Made by a program: the position numbers and the translations under genes
Shown: piece after piece, positions 41,342 to 52,052 of the stretch
How positions within the stretch are numbered: the stretch's first letter is position 1
Layout of the letters: every line of letters starts with the position of its first letter
NCBI GenBank assembly: GCA_951802425.1
Contig: OX637805.1
Span: 744,001 to 808,000, forward strand
Reading direction: 5' to 3'
Origin: Clavaria fumosa
Lineage: Eukaryota > Basidiomycota > Agaricomycetes > Agaricales > Clavariaceae
Length of the DNA: 64,000 nucleotides
The notes under the pieces: generated by a model
The model's database searches: none
What the model was told of the DNA's origin: nothing
The model's input: the letters and a program-made list of their open reading frames with translations, nothing else

Positions 41342-41590
41342 CATCAGGAAACATCAAATTTTCTTGATGCTGTCTTGTTTTGTCTTGACTCTGTCTTGAT
41401 AGTCTTGACAGAAAAATCAAGTTAGTCAAGACAAATCAAGAAAATGGACCTACTTGATTAAGAACTTTTTGTCTTGATCTGTCTTGATTTGAGGATTCAA
41501 GACAGTCAAGAAACAAATCAAGACCAAGTAAGTGCAATCAAGACATGTAAGAAGGTCCAAATTGTCAAGAAATTTTGAGGTTTCCTGATG
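41342..41590. mobile_element. Fold-back (TIR) element rich in TCTTGA/TCAAGA
   Basis: Starts CATCAGGAAAC and ends GTTTCCTGATG; the arms extend about 26 nt with few mismatches (inner ends TTTTCTTGA and TCAAGAAATTTT). The 249-bp interior repeats TCTTGA on the left and TCAAGA on the right many times, so the element can fold on itself nearly throughout. No coding capacity. No clear target-site duplication. Typical of a non-autonomous MITE. Confidence 0.75.
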
Positions 41591-42310
41591 TGGCCAGAGT
41601 GGGACATGCCTGACAACTCACTAACACACAGTCACAAGCCCACTAACTTGCATAACGTCATGCAGTCTGTGTCAAAGTTCGCCTCTGTCGATCTGCAGGG
41701 CACGTCCGTCCCTGTCTCGAGGCACAGGTCAAGGCAAGGAGGAGGGTTGCCCCGATGGCTGACACCTCCTAGCGGTCCTCTGCCTGCCATTCCGGAGCCG
41801 CACAGCCCGCACAGCCCATCACTCAAATCAACTCCTCAAAGACCCTCGATAACGAGAGGAGAAAGCCGGAGCGGCACCTCCTCTAGGCAATCTGCCATGA
41901 GCAAGATGCTCCTACCGGTTGCAGTAGCAGCGGTGCACTCAAAACGCACGTCTACGTCTTCAGTGGTGAGTGTCAGCACGCTGTCCAGCAGTGCGTCTCC
42001 ACTGAATGTGTCTGCCACGGTTCAGCCACGCAGCTTAAGCTGCGGCGGGGCGGTGATGTGCAAGAGCGCGACGCTGTACATCGCAGAGCAGACTAGACTG
42101 GTTATGGTGATTGTGAAGCATGTGGCAAAGCTGCCACTGCATCGGTCGGACAATTTTGAGTGTGACGACATCCTGGAGCTGTTGGTTGGGCAACAACAAA
42201 AAGGATGGTACGAAAAAAGTTATGCCAATAGTCTCATTTTGCAGACAACTCAGCTTTTATGTTGCCAAAAAAACTTAATATCTTTGGGGTGCCGTTGGAA
42301 TAACTGGTAA
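41588..42310 (+). CDS. Doubtful ORF, Ser/Pro-rich
   Basis: 240-aa frame beginning at the end of the fold-back element, with low-complexity Ser/Pro/Arg sequence (HSPHSPSLKSTPQRPS). No domain, no splicing, no neighbours that support it. It could be chance or the end of an unrecognised gene. Confidence 0.2.
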   Translation: MWPEWDMPDNSLTHSHKPTNLHNVMQSVSKFASVDLQGTSVPVSRHRSRQGGGLPRWLTPPSGPLPAIPEPHSPHSPSLKSTPQRPSITRGESRSGTSSRQSAMSKMLLPVAVAAVHSKRTSTSSVVSVSTLSSSASPLNVSATVQPRSLSCGGAVMCKSATLYIAEQTRLVMVIVKHVAKLPLHRSDNFECDDILELLVGQQQKGWYEKSYANSLILQTTQLLCCQKNLISLGCRWNNW

Positions 42311-43059
42311 AATGCGAACGGGCATGGACGCTGTGCAGGCCGGCACATGCTGCAAGTGTCGGGTCTTTGTGTTGCACTTGCCTTAAAACTCATCATGGAA
42401 GATTGGTGGTGGCAGTAAACAGAATGTCAGTACACCTTCCAATGTTCTGCGTTCCCGGGCTCGAGTACAGCAGACATGGGAGGGATGACGGGAGGAAATG
42501 AACGACGTGGCACGAGCCACTTCACAGCTCACATGATTGTATTTGTCAGCATCACGAAAAATCAACTCTGTTCCACTATTTCATCCTACTTTACCCTCTC
42601 CCTTTGTCAACAACTTCTAGGATGGATTCCAAAGACTTTGCAGCTAGAGTATGTCTGTAATGATGTATAAAATGATATTCTGACCTGTCTATCATCTATA
42701 TAGACTGTGAATGACATCATTTCTCCTTTGCAAGTCATCACCTCAGAGAAATTCCAACATCTTCTCTATACTGCAGTTCAAAGGGAACTCACGGCCAGTT
42801 ATGAAGACTCAGGAGGATTAATTACAGATTCTGTTCATAGACCCTTTGACCAGGTGAGGATTTTTCTTCCTACTGACTCTGGCCTTTCAAATGACCTGCT
42901 TGTTAACTCTAGATGGACATATCAGCTAAGCCTGCTGATGATAATGTCCCTCCAACCCCAGTGAAGAAGGATAAGAGAAGAAGTAAAGCCAACCGAAAAC
43001 TAAAACGAGACATTCAACAGGCCTCTGAGCCATATCCAGTTTGAAGTTCTGTTATCAAG

Positions 43060-43196
43060 CATCAGCAAAACAGCTTGGCTAAATGTAAGTATGGACTGGT
43101 ATGGACTGGTGTGTAACACCCCAAATTGTCTTGGGGTGTTACATACTGGTCCATACTTCTCCATATGAACAATTTAGCCAAGCTGTTTTGCTGATG
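43060..43196. mobile_element. Palindromic fold-back element, 25-bp perfect arms
   Basis: Arms 43060-43084 and 43172-43196 are perfect reverse complements (outer end CATCAGCAAAACAGC). The interior continues the palindrome imperfectly (GTGTAACACCCCAA / TTGGGGTGTTACA). It sits inside the broken TET/JBP-like gene. Non-coding. Confidence 0.8.
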
Positions 43197-44094
43197 AGAA
43201 ACATGTACTCCAATCCAGTACCCCTTGGATCCTTCTCATCTCAAAGTGTCTATCCCTGGCTACATAGGTGCCAAGGAAGGGAAGGATCAGCATGACCTTG
43301 GGTTTGGGATCAAGAGGTCCTATACTTTGAAGGATTTAGTTGGTGAAAATTCTACTTTCAATTTCAGATTAGTGGAATGGGATGGCCTGTAAGTGCTGTT
43401 TTAAAATATATAGCAGAAGCTGATTAAGGTCTTATAGCACTGCTATCCCCCTCATTGATAATAATCAATGCATCAGGGCTGTCTTGGGAGGTCAACCACA
43501 GGATCTCAACTGGGAACCTGTCCCTACTCAGGCAGCTTTTCATATGGTTCAAGCCAGGGGCTTGTGTACATTTCACCCAAAGGAATTGTCTCACCGAAGG
43601 GTGAATATGCAGCATTGTCAATGGGTCCTTCATATGGTGGAGGACAACAGGTGCCTTGTAACCTGCAGATCTCTGATGCCAACAAGAAGGCATTAGAACT
43701 CCTCACTTCAAGCCCTGCTATAAAAAGGATTACAGGCTTTGCATCAAGTATGTATTTGTATCATGACAGAGTCTATTCTAATCATTCTTTAGGTGTCTTT
43801 GCCACATGGGCCCCAAAGCTTTATAGATATTACAAGGAACATCAAGATGCTCTATTCAACAATCACCCTACCTTGCAGAAGAATTTTCCAAACAGCATAT
43901 GGACAACTTGCACATTCAACTTTGGTCCCAGGACTGTCACTTTTGACCATTGTGATGTTGCAAATCTAGCATTTGGTTGGTGTGCTGTCACAGCCCTTGG
44001 AGACTTCAACCCACAACTTGGTGGACATCTTGTCCTCTGGGATCTCAAGACTGTAGTCCAATTTCCACCTGGAGCTACTATCCTCATTCCTTCT

Positions 44095-44345
44095 TAGGGA
44101 TGCCACAGTTCGGTTCTGAACTTTGGTTCGAACCTGAACTGGACTGGACCAAACCGAAAATGAGGTTCAGGTTCAGCCAAGTGGGTGAACCAAACCAAAA
44201 TTTCGGTTCAGAAGCCCAAATTTGGGCGAACCATTACCTTATTTAGTAAAAGTCCGGTCCAACGAACCGGACTTGGACCGAACTCAGGTTTAAGGTTCGG
44301 AATTTGGCCTGAACCAGACTTAACCGGACTGTGGCATCCCTATGA
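44095..44345. mobile_element. hAT-like MITE inserted in the TET/JBP-like coding sequence
   Basis: Terminal inverted repeats TAGGGATGCCACAGT.CGGTT (left, 44095-44115) and its reverse complement (right, 44322-44342) match with one mismatch. An 8-nt direct repeat, TTCCTTCT at 44087-44094 and ATCCTTCT at 44346-44353 (one mismatch), flanks it. TAGGG-type ends and 8-bp duplications fit hAT elements. The interior is full of GGTTCGG/CCGAACC motifs. Removing it together with one repeat copy rejoins ILIPS to ATFRHSN in frame, which shows the insertion site. Confidence 0.85.
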
Positions 44346-44578
44346 ATCCTTCTGCAACTTTTCGACATTCAAATGTGGACATTGCACAAGGTGACACAAG
44401 AATGTCTTTCACTCAATACACAGCTGGTGGTTTATTTCGATGGGTAGACTGTAATTTTCAGACTCTTTCAAACTTCAGGAAAGATCCCATTAATAGTTTT
44501 GCCTATGATGAAGCATCAAAAGATAGGTGGAAAATGGGTTTAGGTCTTTTTTCTCACTTACATGACCTTGTTAAGTAA

Positions 44579-45370
44579 TATGGATACATACTTCTTGTGC
44601 AAAGCTCTGATTGGGTTTTAATTGGTTGTGCTGTATTATGCATTATTCAAGTCTATTGTTCAAGCAAGGGTTCTGCTGACGTTAGTCAGCATTTCCTAGT
44701 AAGTTACAGTTACACTAAAACGTCGGCTTCGTAATAGCAGCGAGCTGTCGATAGACGCAACGCGTGAATGATGCCTCAAGGCACATCGGGATTTGATGTC
44801 GGTTGCCAATAACGGACATTTCTCTGGGCAAGTTTTCCCAAAGGTTATGCGCCATCTAGGCCATGTGCGGCGGCACGAGTGGACGACCGGTCACGCGGTC
44901 ATGTCGGGCCCTGCGCATGGTGCCTCAAATTCAGTGGGCCACCAGAGTTGAACTTGGATAACTGGGGCAGTACCAAGCCAAAGTGGTGGGCTATGGCCAT
45001 CGACGTTCACCCGCGTAGGTCAATTCTGACGGCCATATCTATTGGGCCTGACAGGCTGAATTTTGCGGTGTAGTTTACTGCAACATGCGACACTGCCGTA
45101 TTCAGCCAAGGCGATCCCTTTCACACGCGGGAATGTCGGCCGTTGCCATTGGTAAGACAGAACTCTCACCCTATTTGAAGAGATAAGAAGGCACGATGCC
45201 TATCACCTCTCGAGTCCGGCGCACGGATCCATGCTCAAGGTAGTCTTGGTCTCAGACCAGAGACAAACACGCCAACCGTCTTCCACAGTCATTAGGTGAG
45301 ATAGCTTAACATTCCATCGAAGCTGATATATGAATTGCATTTCAAGAGATCAGGCGTATTCGTGCTTACC
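44579..45370. other. Intergenic, promoter of the NB-ARC-TPR gene
   Basis: No gene recognised between the oxygenase relic and the NLR gene. Confidence 0.5.
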
Positions 45371-48300
45371 ATGCCGCACAAAGTACGGAGAGGAGTTTAC
45401 GTTCAGGGTGTGAAAACATCGGTAGACATTCTGCGAACCTTGGCGGTCGCCGCACCATTTCCTTGCGTGCATCTTGCCCTGTCAGCAGTGACCGCGCTCA
45501 TTGCTGTTGGAGAGGTACGCTCCTTCCTGACCAGGCCAATCAACGGTGACATTCACATAACGGTCAGAGAATCAATGCCAACAAGGAATTGCGCAACGAG
45601 CTCAATTCCCGCGCTTGTGCGCTACTGCTTGTCATGATTGCGCCGCTCAAGGGCAAGGCGCAGGAAGGGATCCCTCCTGGCTTACAGAGTGACATCGAGC
45701 AGCTTATTTCGTACGTCGGTTCCCTTTGAAAAATCTGCGCAGCCGCAGACCGATGCCACGCACACAGCCAGTTGCAGATCATCATACATGAAATGCAAGA
45801 GATTGCAAACCAAACATTTTTTTGGCAACTTTTCTCAAAAGATGACAATGCGGCCATCATCGAGGGCTGCTCGCGCCGTCTCGACGCGTCGATGGCTAAA
45901 TTTGATGTAGTTCTTTCTTTCTGCCATCACCTTACATAGCGCCGCTCATTCTACTGTACGCTGCACCCAGGTGTCTCGCAAAATTCAGGATGCGCTTTCA
46001 CTCAGCGAACTGGGTTCGGATGTCAAGGGCATCGAACAAAAAGTGGGCGAAATACACGAGCGAATCGTGGCTCAACCCGTCATTCCTGCAATATCCCTAC
46101 CTCCTCTATCAATGCCGTCAAAACCACGCTGTTTCTTTGGCCGAGATTCTGTCGTCGATGCTCTTGCGAAGCGGCTAACCGTGTCTGAGTCCAAGAGTGC
46201 ACGCGTCGCCGTCCTGGGTCCCGGTGGAATGGGAAAGACCTCGGTGGCTCTCGCTGTTGTGGAGCACCCGGACGTTACCGCCAAATTCGCCACCCATTGC
46301 AGGTTCTGGGTGCCTTGCGTGGAAGCCACTTCCCCATCTCGGCTTCTGGACATCCTGACCGCCAGCTTACGAGTCACGCAGTCTACGAGCGACCGTCTCA
46401 ACGACATCCTTTCCGAACTGAAAGCCGCTCCACAAGCACGTTTGCTGTTGTTGGATAACTTCGAAACACCGTGGGACCTGCAGAACCAACGATCGGAAGT
46501 CGAATCTATCCTTTGCGCCCTTGCGAAAGTGCCACAACTCTCCCTCTTATTGACGATGAGATCATACTACCCTCCTTCTGATGAAATTGATTGGGATAGT
46601 GAGTCCCTGGCAGCGCTCGAGGAAGAGGCGGCCCACCAGATATATAAGCGAATCAACCCGGACGCCGAGTCCGATCCAGCCCTCGACGAGCTTCTTTCAG
46701 AGCTAGACGGTTTACCTCTCGCCATTACGCTCATGGCACGACTAGCAAGCAATTCCGGGTCCAAACCTAATGAGCTGCTTGAAGCATGGCGCAACCCTGA
46801 TATCCGCACAGATCTCTTAACTACCGACGGCTTGGACGCGAAGTCAAACATTAATGTCTCCATTCGACTCTCCCTACAAAGCAACCTCGTAAAAAGAAGC
46901 CCATGTGCCTTGACTCTCCTCGCGATTCTCTCTATGCTACCCGGCGGTGCACGTCGCGACTTCATTAGAAAACTAGCACCGAGCATTTCAAACGTTTCCA
47001 GGGCACTGGCCATCCTCAGTCAGTCATCACTAGCGGAGCAGCGACGTGCCTCGCACACTGTCCATGTACAGCCCGTCATCCGGTCATACATGCAACGGTA
47101 TCACCCGCTGTCAGCCGAGGTGCGGCAAGGCGTGTATGACGCCTATTGCGAGTACGTCAAGGCCCATAAGTCGGAACCGGGCGATCCTAAATTCGATGAA
47201 GACGCCAGAGCCCTCACCATCGAGGAGACGAACATACATGCGGTTCTGCTGGAGGCTGCTGAGCAAGGATCTTTGGATGCCCTGGACGCATTATTGACTT
47301 TCAGCTGGCATCAACACTGGGTGCGCCCGCGAGTCGAGACGATCGAACACACTGTCCAGATCGCACGGCGCGGAGACGATATACGACGCGTGGCGGAGGC
47401 CCTCAATTGCCAAGGCGCCATGTATTTCGAGTTAGATCGGTTCGACGACGCGTACACTTCTCTGACGGAGGCGAGGACAATCATGCAAAGGCTTGGCGAT
47501 TCCCCGGGAGAGACAGATTGCCTGCTGAAGCTAGGCGAAATTCAACGATGGCGGAATCGTACTGAGGAATCTCGAATTGCATTGGAGGAAGCCAACAAGA
47601 GATATCTCGCGCTCAACGACGCACGAGGCGTCGCTGAAAGTCTGCTGAATTTGGGTGCTCTCCATTGGAAATGCGGTCGAATCGCAGAGGCTACGGCTGC
47701 GTTGGAGGAGTCGCAAAAGGGCTTTTCTCGCATCTGCCACCCGCAAGGCGCAGCCCACTGCCTCTTGCAGCTCTCGCAAGTCTACCTTAGCGAGAGACGA
47801 TATTCTATGGCACATGAGACGGCTTTGGAGGCACGCTCGGAATGTCAGCGCCTGGCCTATCGTGACGGAGCAGCGATGTGCTTAACGCTCCTTGGCACCG
47901 CCGAACTTGCCGAATCTCGGTATCCGGAAGCCCTCGAGCGGTTCGAACAAGGACTACAAGAGTACCAGCAACTCGGCGGCCCGCTCGGCGTTGCGCAATG
48001 TCTGCACGGACTCGGACTCGCGTATCGTCGGCTTTCACAATATGAGCAGGCCGCCACTTACCTCCTCGCGTCGCGGGAGCGTCATCTCCTCGTCCATTCT
48101 TTTCTTGGGAACGCGGGTGCTGCAGAGTGCTTGGAAGCACTCGGGAACGCGCACTACCTCGAGTCGGATCTCGACCAGGCATGTGCTGCGTTCGAGCAGG
48201 CAGGCCTCGAGTATCGACTCCTTGGACACGGCGTGTCGAGCAATCGGTGTTTGCACCGGCTTGATCAGATCTGGACGGAGCGCCTTGATCAGACCTGGAC

Positions 48301-48388
48301 AGAGCAGCAGTCTCTCAAGGAATGGAGAACAGCGGAACCGTTCACTATCTTGGAGCCCTTCGTTGGTCATCTGTTGCGTGGTTCTTGA
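45371..48388 (+). CDS. NB-ARC-TPR NLR-like protein with helical N-terminal domain
   Basis: Second NLR architecture in the window, 947 aa. Exons 45371-45514, 45568-45710, 45768-45906, 45971-48388; introns 53, 57 and 64 nt. Residues 1-145 are helical (HLALSAVTALIAVGE, NKELRNELNSRACALLLVMI, EIANQTFFWQLFSKDD), resembling the MLKL/HeLo-like N-termini of fungal STAND proteins, which in known cases drive membrane-acting cell death. NB-ARC: RCFFGRD, P-loop LGPGGMGKTS, LLLLDNFETPW, LLLTMRSYYPP, and GLPLAI (ELDGLPLAITLMARLAS). C-terminus: about eight TPR-like units of about 40 residues (for example ALNCQGAMYFELDRFDDAYT). The Walker B has DN in place of DD. Read as a cytoplasmic sensor; ligand unknown. 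Confidence 0.92.
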
Positions 48389-49210
48389 CCCGTTGGCGAT
48401 GTTTCCACGCTGTTGTTTCCAGATCTGCAGTCGCTCCGGAATGACCGTTTCGTTCAAGTTTTGTTGCGTCTCTCCTTTAAAGGTCTTATCTTTTATGCTT
48501 TGTTATTCGTTAATTGGTTTGCTCCAGCTGAACCATTGTAGACCGGGATGGAGTCTACGAAAAGAACCAAAAATGTACGCAGTGTGATTGTGGAGATTGG
48601 TCATGACATGGTACATGTAATTAGGACACTCTTTATGATTGGAAACAAAAATCTATAGCATACCGAGTACAAAAACCGTAACGCTACGATATTCGAAAGG
48701 TGCTAAAAAACAACCAGCTTGAGGGATCAGACAAGTATGAGATGGGTGTGGCCATGCATTTTCCATATCGCCACTTACTGTAAACTACCTCTGTGACCCT
48801 GTGACTCGCATCGTCCGAAGGAGAGACTAGATCATGAAATTCGAGGTGGAGAAGCGTGCTGCAACAGCCAAAATCGGATGACGTTGGGAGGGGATGAGCG
48901 AACCAGGTGGCTGCGTGATATAGGCAAGGCCGACGAGATGACAGAGAACGCAGCGCACCTGAATCGCAATTGACCTCGGAGGAAACTAAAGTGCTGCTAT
49001 GGTGGTGAGTTAACAGAACAACTTCTCTAGATAGGAAAAATCCCGCCGCTTCTGGTTGAGTGCATAGCCCGCTTCAAAACACTTGCTTGTACACCAGGCC
49101 CTGCTCCATGGAAGCCTAGACTCGTGAGCACGCGGATTCATAAAGAAACTGATGCATAAGGTCCGGAGTGACGAACAGAATCTACGGGGTCGCATCGTTG
49201 CGGGTGTCTA
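48389..49210. other. Convergent intergenic, nothing recognised
   Basis: 3' flanks of the NLR gene and the HAD phosphatase gene. Confidence 0.5.
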
Positions 49211-50199
49211 TCATCCAGCCTGATCTAGAAAATCCTCCACCCAGTCTGCGAAAGTCTCAGCGACTTCATCAGGAGTGACAGTCCCAGGCCGATTCTCGTC
49301 TCCAAAACGAAACTTGCCCGTTTTCACTGCCGAAATTTGATTTCCATTAGAAGAAGTCGATGAATCACATGTTGCGTAGGGGAAGGGCTCACCGAGGACA
49401 CGCCAGAATCCTAGTTCGATGGCGCCCTCGCCTAGATCAGATTCGACGTCGTCCCCAATGACTGCAATGACGCCATTGCCCACGTCGTCTCTTGTATCGA
49501 GGAGACTTTGGATGACGACCTCGAAAAAGGGGCGCGAGGGCTTGCCCACGACTGTGGCAGATATGCCGGACGCATGTTCGAGCGCAGTCACGAACGGCCC
49601 TGGGCCCAGCGATAGTGCCCCGTCCTCGGAGGCAAAGTACCTTGCCTTATGGGTGGCGATAAGTGGGGCTTTAGGTGCGTCGACCGTGCGCCGGGGTTGG
49701 TGCTCGCCAACGAGAATGCGGAACGCTTTGTTGAGATGCGTGTATGTAAGGATGGAAGGGGCAAGACCGATCACGACCGAGTCAAACGGCATAGTGGGAC
49801 ATGACGGAGTCGCGGGGAACTCCTCTTTCGCTGAGTCTGAGAGCAGCAAATAAGGACTGCGAAGTGTGCGCCCATTATCGCCTATGTCGGATGAGACAGC
49901 GAGAACGCGGCGCGCACGCACTTGGTGTGGCCTTTTTCGCGAAGGAAGCGCTTGGCAGCGCCGAGGCTTGTCCACACTTCACGCCCTTCGTGCGGGAGGT
50001 CGAAGCCGATGGCGCGAAGGCGCGCTTGGAGGGCAGCGGCGGACTCCTTAGAGTTGTTCGTGCACAGTCGGAACGGGACGCGCGATGCGCGGAGACGGCT
50101 CAGAGCTGTCACAGCGCGAGGCGTCGGGGTCGCTCCGATGTGCAGCGTGCCGGAGAGGTCGATGAACACCGCGCGGATGGGCGGTCGAACGACGGGCAT
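49211..50199 (-). CDS. HDHD2-like HAD-superfamily phosphatase
   Basis: 285 aa from exons 49922-50199, 49393-49856 and 49211-49326 on the minus strand; introns 65 and 66 nt. HAD motif I is FIDLSGTLH, where the nucleophile Asp is followed by Ser at +2 as in the HDHD2/LHPP branch; motif II FRLCTNNSKES; substrate cap with NPYLLLSDSAKEEF, DSVVIGLAPS, LIATHKARYF; motif III Lys in VVGKPSRPFF; motif IV VIGDDVESDLGEGAIELGF. The C-terminus FRFGDENRPGTVTPDEVAET is the usual end of the family. Substrate unknown. Confidence 0.88.
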
Positions 50200-50308
50200 G
50201 GCGTGCGGTAAACATTTAAAACAAACGTCAACAAGACGGGATTTATTATTTTACAGCGGAGACAGGAGAGAGGACAGGAAGACAAGACGAGTGGTCGTTG
50301 GGTGCACG

Positions 50309-51355
50309 TCATGACTCATCAATAAAAATGGACTCTAGCACCTCGACCATGCCCTCCACTTTGCACAGGTAGAACTCGCACCGGCTCACCAGCTCTGCCT
50401 CGTCGGCCGGGGCAGGGACGTCTCTAAGGTAGTCAGCGTGGATTTCCGCGAGGGTGTTTTGATCCACGCTTGAGATGAGAACGCAAAAGAAGAGAAGAAT
50501 GAGCTGTGGGTAAGAGAGGTGGGGAAGTTACACAGACCCATCCTTGGCTTTCCTAGCGCGCAGCCATTGCTCCGCGTCCTTGAGGAATTTGCCACATTGT
50601 CTCGCGCTGATGACGAGCTCCTCTTGCTCGCCCTCGCGAAGATCACGGCGAAATGCCCGACGAGATGGTTGCAGGGCCGAGGAGGATAACTTGGGTGGTG
50701 GCGGAAAGTAGTCACGCACACAAAGATGCAGATGGCACAGGTCTCTAGAGGGCCATATGTGATAGATATGCTGTGAGGAAATCGAGGTCACCCAGCGGAA
50801 CGAAAAAGGGGAAAGGCGAAACAAACGAGATGCGCGAAATCCAAAATGAGCTGAAAGTAGACTGTCCGGAGTGCATTAGCTCTGCTCTCGTCGGCGATAC
50901 GCGAAATTTTCTGCCGTTCGTCCTCCCGAAGGAGGGTCATACTCGCTTCATTATCAATACGCGTTCTATACGCGTCGTCAGGCGCTCTACCCCTAGCACT
51001 TTCGGTTTCCTTTTCGTAATAAGTATTCCAGTCGAGGGCCTCGCCCGCGGACGCCTTGACTCGTTCACGGATGCATTCGATGTGCGTGAGGAGGTCGAGC
51101 AGATCGTCAGTCTGCTCCCAGTGCAGCGTTGGGTGGAGGATGCGTCTCACGGCATATGTCGTGGTGAGGAGATTTGCAGGACGAGATTTGGACTTCGGGT
51201 TGGCGTCGAGGATGTTTTGAACGAGATGTACTGAGGAAATTTACTCGTTGCTCAGTAAGAAGGCGAGGAGAGAACCTACGGTAGATATCCGTGTGCTTCT
51301 CCTCATCGTCGTGGGTGTATTCCACCTGCTGAATGGCACGTTTGAGTGCTTCCAT
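50309..51355 (-). CDS. Unrecognised helical protein, 290 aa
   Basis: Exons 51280-51355, 50827-51230, 50538-50770 and 50309-50468 on the minus strand; introns 49, 56 and 69 nt, phases consistent. Begins MEALKRAIQQVEYTHDDEEK and is helical throughout (LVQNILDANPKS, LLDLLTHIECIRERVKA, QCGKFLKDAEQWLRARKAK), ending KVEGMVEVLESIFIDES. No family recognised and no membrane segment. An additional 5' exon is possible because the frame upstream of the chosen ATG is open. Its 3' end lies 110 nt from the 5' end of the HAD gene on the same strand. Confidence 0.65.
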
Positions 51356-52052
51356 GCAGCAGGCGCTGAGGCAGACTGGGAGTTGCCACCGAGCAAACCA
51401 TGCTGGACGTCGCGTCGCGTCGTCGTTCCACGAGGCCGCGGGCCACAAGGACTTTGACCGCTCCTCTCCCCCTCCTTCGACGGCGATTTGCGATGCTAAC
51501 TCGCCGACAGCGGATGTGATTCAGTCCGCGATGCGCCAAAGCTCACGAGGACACCTTCATCTGTCACTTGCCTGCGGATTCGTCGTCCTCGTGGTCGTCG
51601 TATGTTTAGCCATGCGCGTTACAGCAACAATCTCTGCTCTCGTCCAATGCTCATCAACGGAACGACTTGCGTGGACTGTCTCATCTCATCTTACATAGTG
51701 TTCTACGCACTACACTTGGTGGAATCATGCATTGAAATCACCTTGTTCTCTGCGCTCTTCTACCGAGCTTAAATTTCAAGACGTCCACCTGGTTGTCTCA
51801 AGCCTCCTGCCTGCCTCGTGCCTTCCCCGCAGCACAGGCAACCCTTGGCCTCTCCGCAGATGCGCAGTGGCGCGTAGGCAAACGAGTATATACTTTGCCC
51901 TTTTCTGCTCGATGCTCGTCAACCGCAGTATCTTTTCCATCAACGCATCATATCTACTAAACTCTGGGGGTGCTTTCGAACTCCAGCCCTTACTCCGGGT
52001 ACAACCCTTACCCCACCCCTCTTGGTTTTACCCAGAAAAAATTTCAATATAA
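51356..52052. other. Divergent 5' flanks, nothing recognised
   Basis: Region between two divergent genes of unknown function. No clear core promoter named. Confidence 0.45.

Larger units (their letters stand above)
42622..44578 (+). pseudogene. TET/JBP-like 2OG-Fe(II) oxygenase gene, broken
   Basis: Relic of the TET/JBP family expanded in basidiomycetes together with KDZ transposons; working members oxidise 5-methylcytosine. N-terminal exons at 42622-42648, 42704-42853 and from 42913 encode a basic region (KKDKRRSKANRKLKRD). The catalytic part has LVEWDGL, SYGGGQQ, GFAS|SVFATWAPKLYRYY across an intron at about 43750-43793, FGPRTVTFDHCDVANLAFGW (the HxD iron-binding pair), GGHLVLWDLK, PPGATILIPS, and after an insertion RHSNVDIAQ, RMSFTQYTAGGLFRWVD. 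Three lesions are visible: a one-base frameshift near 43612, a 137-bp palindrome at 43060-43196, and a MITE at 44095-44345 that brings a stop into the frame. Confidence 0.8.
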
